Assembly (NCBI RefSeq): GCF_018449515.1
Contig: NZ_JAAVUQ010000018.1
Coordinates: 1-64,000, forward strand
Direction of reading: 5' to 3'
From: Caballeronia sp. dw_19
GTDB taxonomy: Bacteria; Pseudomonadota; Gammaproteobacteria; Burkholderiales; Burkholderiaceae
Length of the DNA stretch: 64,000 bases
Shown here: in pieces, positions 33,992-43,162 of the stretch
Numbering within the stretch: the stretch's first letter is position 1
Layout of the letters: every line of letters begins with the position of its first letter
Translations under genes and position numbers: made by a program
Notes under the pieces: generated by a model
Told to the model about the DNA's origin: nothing
Databases searched by the model: none
The model's input: the letters and a program-made list of their open reading frames with translations, nothing else

Positions 33992-34903
33992 ATGACGAGC
34001 CTGAGCGCTGTTAACCTCAACCGGCTGGTGGTTTTTGCGGCAGTAGTCGAGGCAGGTTCGCTGACGGCCGCGGCCGACCGTCTTGGAATCGCGAAGACCA
34101 TGGTCAGTACGCACATGCAGCGTCTCGAGGCCGAGGTCGGGGCGACCCTGCTCATGCGCACCACGCGCCGGGTCAGCGTGACCGAGGCGGGCAGGACGTT
34201 CTATGATGCGAGCCGGCAGATCCTGAGCGCGACCGAAGAGGCCATTTCCGCACTGGCGCAGGACTCGGGGGTGTTGCGGGGAACGCTGCGCGTTGCGACG
34301 CCTATCGACTATGGAGCGAGCGTGGTGGCGCCCATGCTCGTCGCGCTGCAGCAACGCCATCCGGAACTCAAGGTTGAACTCGTGTCGGCTGACCGTCAGG
34401 TGGATCTGGTCGCAGAAGCAGTCGATGTCGCGATCCGGCTCGGGCGGCTGGCAGACTCGAGTCATCGCGCGGTGAAGATCGGCGGCTTCGTCAAATGGCT
34501 TGTCGCAAGTCCCGCGTTTGTCGCCCGCTGGGGCAAGCCGACCACGCTCGAAGCGGTTGCCAAATTGCCGTTCGTCGGCATGTCCGCTTTACCGAAGCCG
34601 CTGGTTGCACCGCTCGAAAGCACGCGCGGCGGGAAGCGGACCGTGCGCTTCAGTTCAGGGTTTCTCGCCGACACCGCGCCGATCTGTCGCGCAGCAACAT
34701 TGGCCGGTGGGGGCGTGGCTTATTTGACGAATTTCTCGATCGGAGAGGACGTTGCAGCGGGACGGCTGGTGCGCTTGCTGCCGGCGTGGTCATCGCCGCC
34801 CGCAGGCATTCACGCCATTTTTCCGTCGGCACGTTATCCGGTGCCGAAGGTGCGTGTTTTTATTGATGCGCTCAAGGCTCATCTCGAGATGAATGGCGGG
34901 TAG
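33992..34903 (+). CDS. LysR family regulator divergent from the GST gene
   Basis: 303 aa from the ATG at 33992; a GTG at 33980 is the alternative. N-terminal HTH: LNRLVVFAAVVEAGSLTAAA, then LGIAKTMVSTHMQRLEAEVG and LLMRTTRRVSVTEAGRTFYD. The effector domain (LRVATPIDYGASVVAPML; DVAIRLGRLADSSHRAVK) resembles the large group of LysR proteins that control divergent oxidoreductase or GST genes. Confidence 0.9.
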   Translation: MTSLSAVNLNRLVVFAAVVEAGSLTAAADRLGIAKTMVSTHMQRLEAEVGATLLMRTTRRVSVTEAGRTFYDASRQILSATEEAISALAQDSGVLRGTLRVATPIDYGASVVAPMLVALQQRHPELKVELVSADRQVDLVAEAVDVAIRLGRLADSSHRAVKIGGFVKWLVASPAFVARWGKPTTLEAVAKLPFVGMSALPKPLVAPLESTRGGKRTVRFSSGFLADTAPICRAATLAGGGVAYLTNFSIGEDVAAGRLVRLLPAWSSPPAGIHAIFPSARYPVPKVRVFIDALKAHLEMNGG

Positions 34904-35020
34904 GCCGATATGCCGTGTGCCGGTTGCGTTCACTACGCGTCGAACCAGAAAGCGCGCTCTCGCGCCCGAGTATTAATCTGTTGCGAGAGGGACAGCACAT
35001 TTTCGTAAGCGTTCTAGCGC

Positions 35021-36256
35021 TTAAACCGCTCCCGGTCCTGTCCCGATCTTCCAGGCGTAGATGGGTTCTTTCTGGTTGATCGACCAGTCGCCAACGAGTT
35101 TGGCCTTGTACACAATCGGGTTATGCGACGATACCGCGCGGGCATTGCGCCAATGTCGATCAAGCGCCTTGTCGCCGCCAATGGCCGATGCACCCAGCGC
35201 ATCGAAAAGATGGGTCGAGGCGCGCAACGCAAGTTCCGTCACAACGATCTGTCCTTTCGCCGACTCTATTTCAGCCTCGATATTGAAGCGTTTTTCCGCG
35301 TCGATGTCATCGGCAAAATGTGCTTCATAGGCCCGCTGCGCCGGCTCCGTCGCACGCAACGCGATCGCCTCCGCGGCATACGCCCACGCCGCGATTTCCC
35401 CGACCACTTGCTGAATCTGAACGTCCTGGCTGACATGCGGCGCATTGCCGTGGCTATAGATGCGCTTGCGCGCACGCACTTCGGCGGCTGCATCGAGTTC
35501 AGCCGCTCGCGCGATGCCGGCCAGCGTCGCCAGATGGAACAGTTGATAGAACGCGGTCTGATATTTAAAGCGCCGCGAGAAGTCGACGATATGACCCGGC
35601 TCGACCACCGCGTCCTTGAACGCCGTGGTGCCGCTGCCCGTGGTGCGCTGACCGAAACCGTCCCAGTCGTCGCTTAACGTCACGCCCGGCTGCTTCGCGG
35701 CCACCGCGACAATCACGTCGCTGTCGTCTTCAGCGCGCCGCGCATAGACATCGATCCAGTCCGCGAAAATGCTGCCCGTGCTGTAGTACTTCTCGCCGTT
35801 CAAGACCCAGCGGTCGCCTTGCTGCGCTACCTTGGTGATGACGCTGCCCAACGCGACGTCGCCAACTTCTGTCCACGCATTGCCAAACAGGTCGCCGCGT
35901 ACGAAACGTGCAAACCACTGGTCGCGTTCGGCGCTTGGCGGGGCATTGACCACATCCTCGACGAAAGCAAAGTGACCACGCAATGCCTGGGGAAGATTCG
36001 AATCGGCGGCACCGAGTTCGATCAGCAAGCGGAACAGTTGTTTGACGGAGACGCCCGCACCGCCATGCGATACCGGCACGCGCAGTGCACCGAAGCCTGC
36101 TTGCTTGAGCTCGGCAATCTGATCGTAGGGCAGGGTCCTGAGTTGGTCGCGCTCGACCGCGCCTGCGGCAATGCGTTCGAAAATCGGCCTGAAGCGGCTG
36201 GCGACACTTTCGTAATCCGCTCCAACCGATAGCGCGACGGGCGGAAGTTGTGTCAT
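35021..36256 (-). CDS. sfnB: SfnB-like flavin-dependent monooxygenase (acyl-CoA dehydrogenase fold)
   Basis: 411 aa, acyl-CoA dehydrogenase fold of the SfnB/DszC group. Visible are LRVPVSHGGAGVSVKQLFRL, AWTEVGDVALGSVITKV, WVLNGEKYYSTGSIFADWID, SDDWDGFGQRTTGSGTTAF and GASAIGGDKALDRHWRNARA. The catalytic Glu of true acyl-CoA dehydrogenases is not seen at its usual place, and the Arg/His pattern near the end suits an FMNH2-dependent oxygenase. SfnB proteins are induced by sulfate starvation and serve oxidation of dimethyl sulfone or related compounds. It starts upstream of no gene on its strand; the gap 36257-36685 holds its promoter. Confidence 0.87.
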   Translation of the reverse strand: MTQLPPVALSVGADYESVASRFRPIFERIAAGAVERDQLRTLPYDQIAELKQAGFGALRVPVSHGGAGVSVKQLFRLLIELGAADSNLPQALRGHFAFVEDVVNAPPSAERDQWFARFVRGDLFGNAWTEVGDVALGSVITKVAQQGDRWVLNGEKYYSTGSIFADWIDVYARRAEDDSDVIVAVAAKQPGVTLSDDWDGFGQRTTGSGTTAFKDAVVEPGHIVDFSRRFKYQTAFYQLFHLATLAGIARAAELDAAAEVRARKRIYSHGNAPHVSQDVQIQQVVGEIAAWAYAAEAIALRATEPAQRAYEAHFADDIDAEKRFNIEAEIESAKGQIVVTELALRASTHLFDALGASAIGGDKALDRHWRNARAVSSHNPIVYKAKLVGDWSINQKEPIYAWKIGTGPGAV

Positions 36257-36685
36257 GCGTAAGATCCCCGGGTGATGTTGATACTGAGTCGAAGGTAATG
36301 CTGGCTTGAGCGTGCAGGTTTCTCAATCTAGCCCATCAACCCCACCCGTGTTAGATCGTTTTGCGCAATGTTTATCGGCTCCGCGCGCATCGCGGCCGCC
36401 GCTCAACAGCATTGCGGCGATACCACTGTTTTAGCATTGAGTTACGTTGCTGCTCTGTCCGGCCATCGTAGGAAAGTAGCCAACTCCCGGTCTTCACTGA
36501 ACAAGCGGTTCTACTCGATTATTTGAAGGCGGGCGTCACGACGCTCCGGTATTCAGTCAGGGTGTAATGGCTGCCGATCCACGTAACCAGTGCCGACGCG
36601 AATAGGTAATGCTTAGCATATATTGATTAATCGACTCAGTAACCTTTCTGCGACAGAACCGCCTTGTGTACAGCAAGGACGAGTT
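36257..36685. other. intergenic region with a stray fragment of the downstream exporter gene
   Basis: No gene is visible in these 429 bp. Positions 36525-36601 are a perfect 77-bp copy of 37144-37220 inside the YeiH-type gene. AT-rich sequence follows the fragment (TAGCATATATTGATTAATCG at 36615), and a small hairpin CCTTG-TGTACAG-CAAGG lies near 36663-36679, just past the Cys-rich protein's stop. The promoter of the SfnB-like gene should lie in the first part. Confidence 0.6.
36525..36601 (-). repeat. 77-bp partial duplication of the YeiH-type gene
   Basis: It is identical over all 77 bases to 37144-37220 and in the same orientation, 619 bp away. The match begins GAAGGCGGGCGTCACG and ends GTGCCGACGCGA. 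Beyond both edges the sequences diverge at once. It encodes about 25 residues of the exporter without start or stop and is non-functional as a gene. Confidence 0.93.
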
Positions 36686-36943
36686 TCAACGGGCCGTGAC
36701 GGCGTCATGGCCCTCGCGCACGGCCTCGAATTCGCTGCACGAATCACCCGGTGATATCAACTGATCGTGGAGCCGGCAAAGCCGTGTCTCTCCCACACTC
36801 GCTCCGAATCCCGAACTGAACGAAGTCAGCCCGGGAATCATCGATTCGAGTACGTGCCGGTCTTGTTCGCAATGCCGGCAAGCGGCGCAGACCGAGCGGG
36901 GAGCCCCCGTGCCAAAAAGCCTGGCGGCACCGTTCATCTTCAT
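36686..36943 (-). CDS. small Cys-rich protein coupled to the exporter gene
   Basis: 85 aa starting at the ATG at 36943, which overlaps the exporter's stop as ATGA. CAACRHCEQDRHVLESMIPG gives a CxxCxxC cluster. GASVGETRLCRLHDQLISPG and DSCSEFEA add Cys/His pairs late in the protein. This pattern suggests a small metal-binding or zinc-ribbon protein. I recall similar short proteins in Burkholderiales but no function. Coupled translation with a putative sulfur-compound exporter hints at a common process. Confidence 0.65.
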   Translation of the reverse strand: MKMNGAARLFGTGAPRSVCAACRHCEQDRHVLESMIPGLTSFSSGFGASVGETRLCRLHDQLISPGDSCSEFEAVREGHDAVTAR

Positions 36944-38355
36944 TGTCCGAGCGAGGCCCAATACGCCCCAAACACATGCACCGAGAGCAGGTAGCCAATC
37001 ACCACGTTCACGGCAACGCCCGCCGTGAAAGCGATGAAAGGCTTCGCACCTGTCGCGGACAGGCTGCCGAGCCTTGTAGTCAGGCCGATGCTCAGGAAAC
37101 AGAAGGTGAACGCCCAGGTGCGCAGTGCGGTGATCGGCGCGACGAAGGCGGGCGTCACGACGCTCCGGTATTCAGTCAGGGTGTAATGGCTGCCGATCCA
37201 CGTAACCAGTGCCGACGCGATCAGGAAGCCGATCACAAACTTGGGAAAGCGCGTCCAGATTTCCCGCGCGGTCGTTTGCGTCTTGACGGCGCCGGGTTCG
37301 TCGCGATCCCAGCGCGTGGTAGCGACAATTGCGAGCACGAATGCCCAGATGCCGATCCAGATGTCGCGCCCTACCACCTTCATCAGCGTGAAGGCTTGCA
37401 GCGACGCTTCAGGCGCGCCGGCAATCGCGCTTCCGGCATGCTTCGCCAGATCGCCGTATGCCTGCGCGGCGGCAATACCGGCGGCATCCGCGAATTCCGA
37501 TGTCCCGATCCACGCACCAGCCACCCCGGTCGGCAAGCCGAGCGCACGCGACACGAATGGCAGCGCAAACACCATCACAATTGCCCAGACCACCACGAGC
37601 GTGATGGCCACCGATGCTTGTTCGCGCTTTGCGCGCACCGCCCCTGCAATGGCGATAGCCGCCGACACGCCGCACACAGCGCCGCCGACGCCGAGCACAG
37701 CCGCAAAACGCTTGTCCAGTCCGAGTGCGCGGCCGACCAGGAAGATGACGAAAAAGGTGATCAGCGACACCACGGTCGCCTGTCCGACTGCAACGGGTCC
37801 GGCCCACACGAGCAGCGTGAAGGGCAGCGTAGCGCCGAGCAACACGATACCGACCTTGATATAGAACTCGACGCGCAACGCAGGCACGAGCCATGCCGGA
37901 AGCCGCGTCAGGTTCGAGACAATCAGGCCGAGCGCGAGTGCGATCAGCGGCGGTTCGAGGTTGTACGTCGATGAACTGGTCCAGGCCCCGGCGACGAAAA
38001 TCAGCGTTGAAACCACGAACACGACAAGAAAGCCCGGCACGAACTGCGCAACCCGCTGCCCGAGCGCCGCGACCGCGACGCCGAACAGGATGGCGAAGAC
38101 GATAAAGAGTGCGATGTAGTTCGGGAGGTGACGTCCCAGGTCAGTTGCTGCCTGGGCACCGCTCGACCACTTGGCGGGCGCGACTGCCAGCCATTTGATG
38201 CTCGTGCCTGACGCAAACAGCAGGTACGCGATCACGATGATTGCCAGGCCGATCCAGACCGCCCACCAATCTTCGGTTTTAAAGGGGCCGCTGCTGGACC
38301 GGTCGGGCCGGTGTTCGGCTTCGTAAGCTGGTGTGGTTGTGTTTGTGTCGCTCAT
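36940..38355 (-). CDS. yeiH: YeiH-type putative sulfate/sulfonate exporter
   Basis: 471 aa, about eleven to twelve membrane segments, Cons_hypoth698/YeiH family. It starts at the second of two tandem ATGs (38355), which has the better distance to GGGG. Diagnostic segments are ALALGLIVSNLTRLPAWLVP, RVEFYIKVGIVLLGATLPF, ALGLDKRFAAVLGVGGAVCG with VSAAIAIAGAVRAKREQAS, and FCFLSIGLTTRLGSLSATGA. Relatives next to sulfonate or taurine catabolic genes are proposed to export sulfate or sulfite; the evidence for the family is limited. A 77-bp piece of this gene (37144-37220) is duplicated downstream at 36525. A Cys-rich small gene follows with a 4-nt overlap. Confidence 0.87.
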   Translation of the reverse strand: MSDTNTTTPAYEAEHRPDRSSSGPFKTEDWWAVWIGLAIIVIAYLLFASGTSIKWLAVAPAKWSSGAQAATDLGRHLPNYIALFIVFAILFGVAVAALGQRVAQFVPGFLVVFVVSTLIFVAGAWTSSSTYNLEPPLIALALGLIVSNLTRLPAWLVPALRVEFYIKVGIVLLGATLPFTLLVWAGPVAVGQATVVSLITFFVIFLVGRALGLDKRFAAVLGVGGAVCGVSAAIAIAGAVRAKREQASVAITLVVVWAIVMVFALPFVSRALGLPTGVAGAWIGTSEFADAAGIAAAQAYGDLAKHAGSAIAGAPEASLQAFTLMKVVGRDIWIGIWAFVLAIVATTRWDRDEPGAVKTQTTAREIWTRFPKFVIGFLIASALVTWIGSHYTLTEYRSVVTPAFVAPITALRTWAFTFCFLSIGLTTRLGSLSATGAKPFIAFTAGVAVNVVIGYLLSVHVFGAYWASLGQ

Positions 38356-38679
38356 CATCGCCCCGAAATTGTTATAAAGCCGGTGCGTGCGAGTCCGGAC
38401 GGTACTCGCTACGTCCACCGGCATGGAGACTGAAGGTATTTGCGCGTTCCGTGGAGGTTCGCCGGATTGCTGCGCTGCGATAGCGGTTTCGCTCCGTTCC
38501 GTTGCGCGCTGCAATGCAGGGAATTCCACAATTGGATTATTGGCAGGCGCGGGTCACTCGCGCCAATATCGATTCGCTATTTCTAAAGCCGAAATTGTGT
38601 ATTAGGGAGGGTGCTTCGTTCTCCGACCCTTCTCCGACAGAAGCCGCCGGCCATCCCCGGCGGGAACGAGACCCGAACC
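38356..38679. other. intergenic region between TAXI-type gene and exporter
   Basis: No gene is visible. GGCGCG at 38546-38551 and CGCGCC at 38559-38564 form a 6-bp stem, extended by ATTGG/CCAAT outside with a small bulge. It may end the TAXI-type transcript. The exporter's promoter should lie between about 38360 and 38540. Confidence 0.4.
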
Positions 38680-40032
38680 CTACCCGTGGACTTTTTGCCG
38701 CGATGCTTCGCTCAGGTGCGCACGGACGAATCCGACGTGTTCGCGAAGCACATAAAAAGCATCCGCATGCGCGAGCGGCATACGCAAGGTATTCAGTGAT
38801 TCCTCGATCTGATCGAGTTCCGCTACGAGCGCCTTTCGCTCTTCTTCCGTCGAGCTGGTCAACGCACTGCGTTCTATCGCGATCAGCGCGCCGTAATATC
38901 GATAGATCCGCGACCTCACGCGCCACGCATACAACGCCGGGATCAGCCGCAAGGCCGGGATCAGCAGCACAGCGACGGGCAGCAGCAGTACAAGTATCCG
39001 GTCCGCAATGCTCGCGAGCCAGAAGGGCAAGATGCGGTAGAGGAAACTCTTCCCCGACTTGTAGTAGCGCGTGGCCTCTTCGCTGATCGGGTATTCGCGG
39101 GCGATCGGACTGGGAAATTGCCCGGCGTTTTGCAGCAGCCCCGGCATTCCGTGGACCTCCTGGGCCGCTTCAATGACCAGATCCGATATGGCCGGATGCA
39201 AGTTCTGCCGCGCGAGAATCTCGACGGTCGGGCCGATCAGATGCAAAGTCTGCGGGGGTATTTTTCGGCGGAGATCGAGCACGCCTGGCGGCAGGTCGAT
39301 TTCGTCCAGATACGGAAAGAGCCGCGTATAGGCGCTTGCTTCCGCGAAATCCATCACTGAAATGCCCGGTATGCCAAGCAACCTCAGCATCAGTCCGCGC
39401 GTGGTCGAGTCGCCGTTGAGCATCGCCGCATCAACGGTGCCTGCGACCAGTTGCTTTGCCGCGTCCATGCCGTCGAGCGGCACGAGTTGAGTGTCGCCGC
39501 CCGGCGCGATGCCGTTGGCCTCGAGCAGGGCGAGCGACAGCCGGCGGGTGCCGCTGCCCTCGCGGCCTATCGCAATCTTCTTGCCCTCCAGGTCCGACAA
39601 CTGCGTTAGCCCCTTGCCGCGATAAAACACCACGAGCGGAACGTAAAACACGCTCCCGAGCGACATGAGTGACGACCTGGCCGCCGTATCTGACACGCCC
39701 CCTTGGACTAGCGCAAGATCGACATGGCTCTTGGGGTCCATCAGTCGTTGCAGGTTCTGCACCGAACCGTCGGATTGGAGCACCTTGAGGGTGACGCCAT
39801 TGCGCGCCAGGATTTTTTTGTATTCGTCGGCGGTATGCAGGAGCGCACTGTCCACGGGACCTGCGCTGATCGTGATGGTTCTTGGCGGAGCAGGGTCCGC
39901 CAGCCACACGATCAGTCCGATCATGATGATAAAAAACAGGGCGAAGGGTGCCGACGTCAGCGAAAGATCGCGCCAGGCCACATGAGAGTGGTCGTGCGGA
40001 AAACGCGGCGAATGCGGGCGATGTTGTTTCAT
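38680..40032 (-). CDS. TAXI-family TRAP-type solute-binding protein, membrane anchored
   Basis: 450 aa from the ATG at 40032. An N-terminal membrane anchor lies at about residues 28-47 (ALFFIIMIGLIVWLADPAP). The TAXI ligand domain follows with TITISAGPVDSALLHTADEY, ILARNGVTLKVLQSDGSVQN, HVDLALVQGGVSDTAA, DLEGKKIAIGREGSGTRRLS and VDAAMLNGDSTTRGLMLRL. The C-terminal third carries another membrane pair (ILVLLLPVAVLLIPALRLIP) and a helical cytoplasmic tail rich in Glu and Arg. No TRAP membrane subunits lie nearby, so it may work as a sensor-like or orphan protein. It lies downstream of an ABC operon but behind two hairpins. Confidence 0.83.
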   Translation of the reverse strand: MKQHRPHSPRFPHDHSHVAWRDLSLTSAPFALFFIIMIGLIVWLADPAPPRTITISAGPVDSALLHTADEYKKILARNGVTLKVLQSDGSVQNLQRLMDPKSHVDLALVQGGVSDTAARSSLMSLGSVFYVPLVVFYRGKGLTQLSDLEGKKIAIGREGSGTRRLSLALLEANGIAPGGDTQLVPLDGMDAAKQLVAGTVDAAMLNGDSTTRGLMLRLLGIPGISVMDFAEASAYTRLFPYLDEIDLPPGVLDLRRKIPPQTLHLIGPTVEILARQNLHPAISDLVIEAAQEVHGMPGLLQNAGQFPSPIAREYPISEEATRYYKSGKSFLYRILPFWLASIADRILVLLLPVAVLLIPALRLIPALYAWRVRSRIYRYYGALIAIERSALTSSTEEERKALVAELDQIEESLNTLRMPLAHADAFYVLREHVGFVRAHLSEASRQKVHG

Positions 40033-40212
40033 GAGACCCCGTGGGAAAAGCCTCACACTTTTAGGAATGACATCAAGCCGTAGTCAGGCAGCGCTCAACT
40101 GGAGCAAAGTCTGTGCCTCAAAGAATACCCGCAGCATACCCGCAGGACACGCTCGCCGGGGCAAACCTGACCCGTTGCAGAGTTTATAGGGGAACCCGGG
40201 CGTCGAGGGGGA

Positions 40213-40278
40213 AACGCCTGGCGCTGTCAGGCGTTGGGTGTTCGAACGAATGAGAGGAGCGCCGGACTGAGCCGGCGC
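40213..40278 (-). terminator. two successive hairpins after the ABC permease gene
   Basis: On the minus strand the first hairpin after the stop at 40290 is GCGCCGG/CCGGCGC (40259-40278, 6-nt loop). The second is AACGCCTG/CAGGCGTT (40213-40235, 7-nt loop) followed by TTTCCCC. Both stems are perfect. Together they probably end the operon that starts at 44840. Confidence 0.5.
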
Positions 40279-40289
40279 GCGGACGACGA

Positions 40290-41123
40290 TTAATCTTCGC
40301 CGTCAAGCCGTCCCGCGCCGAAGCGCCGGTAGGCGAGCCGCGCGGCATAGTCCAGCAGGAATCCCAGCGCGCCGATCACCAGGATCACCGCTGTCAATTC
40401 TGAGTAGGCCAGCCGGTCGCGGGTATCGAGAACGAGGTAGCCCAGCCCCGCGCTCACGCCCAGCATTTCCGCCGGCACGAGCACGATCCACAAGATGCCG
40501 ATGGACAAGCGCACGCCGGTCAGCACATGGACGGCGATGCCCGGCACGTACACGTGCCATAGCATTTCAAAGCGTGTTGCCGCGAGGCTTTCACCCAGTT
40601 GCAGCCAGCGCCGGTCGATCTGCGCAACACCGGCGGCGGTGCTCATCACTAGCGGCCAGAGCGCGGCGAAGGTCAACAGGAAGTACACGGCCCGATCGCC
40701 TACGCCGAGCGACATCACCGCAATTGGCATCCATGAAAGCGGCGAAATCATGCGCAGGAACTGAAGCGTGGGCGACAACGCCGCATCGAGCCATCGCAGG
40801 CGGCCGATCAGGAATCCCAGCGGTACACCGATCAGCAGCGCCCACGCCAGACCAACGGCAATCCGCCGCAAGCTCGTGACAATGTGCTCGAACAACCGGT
40901 CGTCCGTCACAAGCGACGGCAGCGCGGCAAGGGCGCGTGTGGGCAGGAACTGGGCGGCGAGGCTATTCGGCCCGGCCACGAGCGTCAGCACGAGCCACCA
41001 GAGCGCCACCACGGCCACGATACCCGCGAGCCCCGGCCAGGTGCGCCCGAGCCATGACCGGCCGCGTGGCGGGCTGCTGGTCCCGGCGGTGGCCTGTTCG
41101 GGCGAAGAGGGCAGGCTAGACAA
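40290..41123 (-). CDS. nitrate/sulfonate/taurine-type ABC transporter permease
   Basis: 277 aa, about six membrane segments. LLIGVPLGFLIGRLRWLDAA, LQFLRMISPLSWMPIAVMSL and LGESLAATRFEMLWHVYVPG with VHVLTGVRLSIGILWIVLVP are SsuC-type signatures. The start overlaps the stop of the binding-protein gene by 8 nt. Last gene of an operon that starts with the AhpD-like gene at 44840. Confidence 0.9.
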   Translation of the reverse strand: MSSLPSSPEQATAGTSSPPRGRSWLGRTWPGLAGIVAVVALWWLVLTLVAGPNSLAAQFLPTRALAALPSLVTDDRLFEHIVTSLRRIAVGLAWALLIGVPLGFLIGRLRWLDAALSPTLQFLRMISPLSWMPIAVMSLGVGDRAVYFLLTFAALWPLVMSTAAGVAQIDRRWLQLGESLAATRFEMLWHVYVPGIAVHVLTGVRLSIGILWIVLVPAEMLGVSAGLGYLVLDTRDRLAYSELTAVILVIGALGFLLDYAARLAYRRFGAGRLDGED

Positions 41124-42306
41124 CGATGCTCTCCGAACGGGTGAATCCGTCGGGCAGGCCGAAGGTCTTCATGCCGCCAACTGCGGCAATACTGTTCCGG
41201 ACGAACCGGTCGTCGACGAGATCGCGCGCCACGAACGCCGGATCGAGTTTGGCGAGAAACTGCGCGTTGCCTTCCACCTGCGTGGTCTTCATGCGGCGCA
41301 CGAGTTCTTCGGTATAGCTCGGGTACGGATACGGCTGGAAGTCGATGCGTTTCTCATGCCAGTCCGCATGGACGATGGCCCGATCGGCGAGGTAACGGCC
41401 CTCGTCGCCGGGCGGCGGCGCGAGCACGCGTGTCAGCACTTGGGACGTATGCGGCGTGTAGTGGTTCTTGCCTTCCTTCGAAAGAAGCTGCGCCGCTTGC
41501 GCCGGATGCTCGCGGGTCCAGACCTGCGCCTTGACAATGGCGTCCACGACCTTCTGCGACCACGCCGCGCGCCCGGTCAGGTCCTGCTCGTGCATGAACA
41601 CCACGCAGCATGCGTGGTTCTTCCAGACGTCGCCGGTAAAGCGCAGTACCTTGCCAATATTGAACCCTTCGGCGGCCGCGTTAAACGGCTCGGCGACGAT
41701 AAACCCGGCAATCTGCCCGGCTGCCAGCGCGGGCGGCATATCGGCCGGCGACATCACGATCAGGTTCACTTCGTTCGGCTTCGGTGCGGAGGTTTTCTTG
41801 AGCACCGGAACGAGCCCTTGCGAGCGCAACATGTCCTGCAGCACGACGTTGTGGATGGAATACCAGAAGGGCACCGCTACCGTCTTGCCGCCGAGGTCCC
41901 CGAGTTTGCCGATACCCGGCGCCACCGTAATACCGGACCCGTTCACGTGATTCCACGCGACGACCTTCGCCGGTGCCTGACTGCCGTAGCGCGCCCAGAC
42001 GGTCATCGGCGAAAGAAGGTGGACGACGTTGACCTGACCCGAGAGGAATGCTTCGACCAGTTGTGCCCAGCTACGCAGAAGTGTGGGTTTCTCGGCGGCG
42101 ACGCCGGCTGCTTCGAAGTAGCCGTTATTGTGCGCGACGAGCAGCGGGGTGGCGTCGGTGATGGGCAGGTAACCGATTCGCACCGGCGCATCGGGTTCGT
42201 TCGCCGCACGCGCGTTCAGCGAGCCGAGCAAGGGCGCAGCGCCCGCGACGGTGAACAGGGAGGCGAGTTTCAACCACTCGCGGCGGGACATCGGAAGCTG
42301 GCACAT
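41116..42306 (-). CDS. Tat-exported ABC substrate-binding protein (NrtA/SsuA-like)
   Basis: 396 aa. The N-terminus MCQLPMSRREWLKLASLFTV is a twin-arginine signal with a hydrophobic core to about residue 33. The mature domain has VRIGYLPITDATPLLVAHNN, AFLSGQVNVVHLLSPMTVWA and IVMSPADMPPALAAGQIAGF, then IVAEPFNAAAEGF, which resembles NrtA-type proteins. ATG 42306 and ATG 42291 are both possible starts. It is the partner of the ATPase at 42374 and the permease at 40290. The substrate is unknown; the operon's monooxygenase suggests an organosulfur compound. Confidence 0.9.
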   Translation of the reverse strand: MCQLPMSRREWLKLASLFTVAGAAPLLGSLNARAANEPDAPVRIGYLPITDATPLLVAHNNGYFEAAGVAAEKPTLLRSWAQLVEAFLSGQVNVVHLLSPMTVWARYGSQAPAKVVAWNHVNGSGITVAPGIGKLGDLGGKTVAVPFWYSIHNVVLQDMLRSQGLVPVLKKTSAPKPNEVNLIVMSPADMPPALAAGQIAGFIVAEPFNAAAEGFNIGKVLRFTGDVWKNHACCVVFMHEQDLTGRAAWSQKVVDAIVKAQVWTREHPAQAAQLLSKEGKNHYTPHTSQVLTRVLAPPPGDEGRYLADRAIVHADWHEKRIDFQPYPYPSYTEELVRRMKTTQVEGNAQFLAKLDPAFVARDLVDDRFVRNSIAAVGGMKTFGLPDGFTRSESIVV

Positions 42307-42373
42307 TTGTGATCCTGCGTTTGCTGCATTGTTGGAAAGTGAAGCGGCGTGCCGACCCTGCTTTCAGGGCGCT

Positions 42374-43162
42374 TTAAGCGATCGTCCTCTCGCGTGACAT
42401 CGCATCTTGCAGCGCCTGAAGAATCTCGATGCGCAACGCGCCCAGCGCCTGCACTTCGGCGGCGCGCGGCGCGGGCACGCTCACGTGCCATTGCGCGATC
42501 AATGAACCCTGGGCGCCCAGCAGCACGATCCGGTCGGACACAAGCAACGCCTCGTCTATATCGTGAGTCACGAGGACCGTGCCCGCGTGCGTGTCCTGCA
42601 CGACCTTGACGAGCAGGCGCTGCATGTCGGCGCGCGTGACTTCATCGAGCGCGCCGAAGGGTTCATCGAGTAGTAGCGTACGAGGCTGGCGCGTCAGGCA
42701 ACGGGCGAGGGCCGTGCGCTGCGCCATGCCGCCGGATAACTGGCGTGGCATGTAGGTACGCGCATGAGCCAGGCCCACTTCATCGAGCGCCGCGCTTACG
42801 CGCTGGCGCCGTTGCGCCCGCGAGAGTGCCGGTTGCCGCGAGAAACCCAGGCCGAACCCCACGTTGCGTTCAACCGATAACCACGGCAGCAGGCATGGGT
42901 CCTGGAACGCCAGCGCGACGTCGGGACGAGGCCCGTCGAGCGGCGCGCCATCGACGAGAATCTGCCCCGACGTCGGCTTCAGCAGTCCGGCAAGAATGCG
43001 CAGCAAGGTCGATTTGCCCGACCCGCTGGGTCCCAGCACCGACACCAGTTCGCAGGACTGAACGCTCAGGTTCACCCCTTGCAGCACGGCGCGTCCGGGA
43101 TAGGTCAGACCAACGCCGCGCGCTTCAACGAGCGGCCGATGCGTCACCATTGACTGGTTCAT
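42374..43162 (-). CDS. ABC transporter ATP-binding protein, SsuB class
   Basis: 262 aa. Walker A GPSGSGKST at residues 44-52, Q-loop FQDPCLLPWLSVERNV, signature LSGGMAQR at 142-149, and Walker B LLLDE at 163-167 followed by PFGALDEVTRADMQ. VLVTHDIDEALLVSDRIVLL holds the switch His. Start and upstream stop overlap by 4 nt. Confidence 0.92.
   Translation of the reverse strand: MNQSMVTHRPLVEARGVGLTYPGRAVLQGVNLSVQSCELVSVLGPSGSGKSTLLRILAGLLKPTSGQILVDGAPLDGPRPDVALAFQDPCLLPWLSVERNVGFGLGFSRQPALSRAQRRQRVSAALDEVGLAHARTYMPRQLSGGMAQRTALARCLTRQPRTLLLDEPFGALDEVTRADMQRLLVKVVQDTHAGTVLVTHDIDEALLVSDRIVLLGAQGSLIAQWHVSVPAPRAAEVQALGALRIEILQALQDAMSRERTIA

Noticed and set aside
34980..35020. Possible terminator after the LysR gene at 33992
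   Set aside because: Only weak base pairing could be found and no T-run follows.
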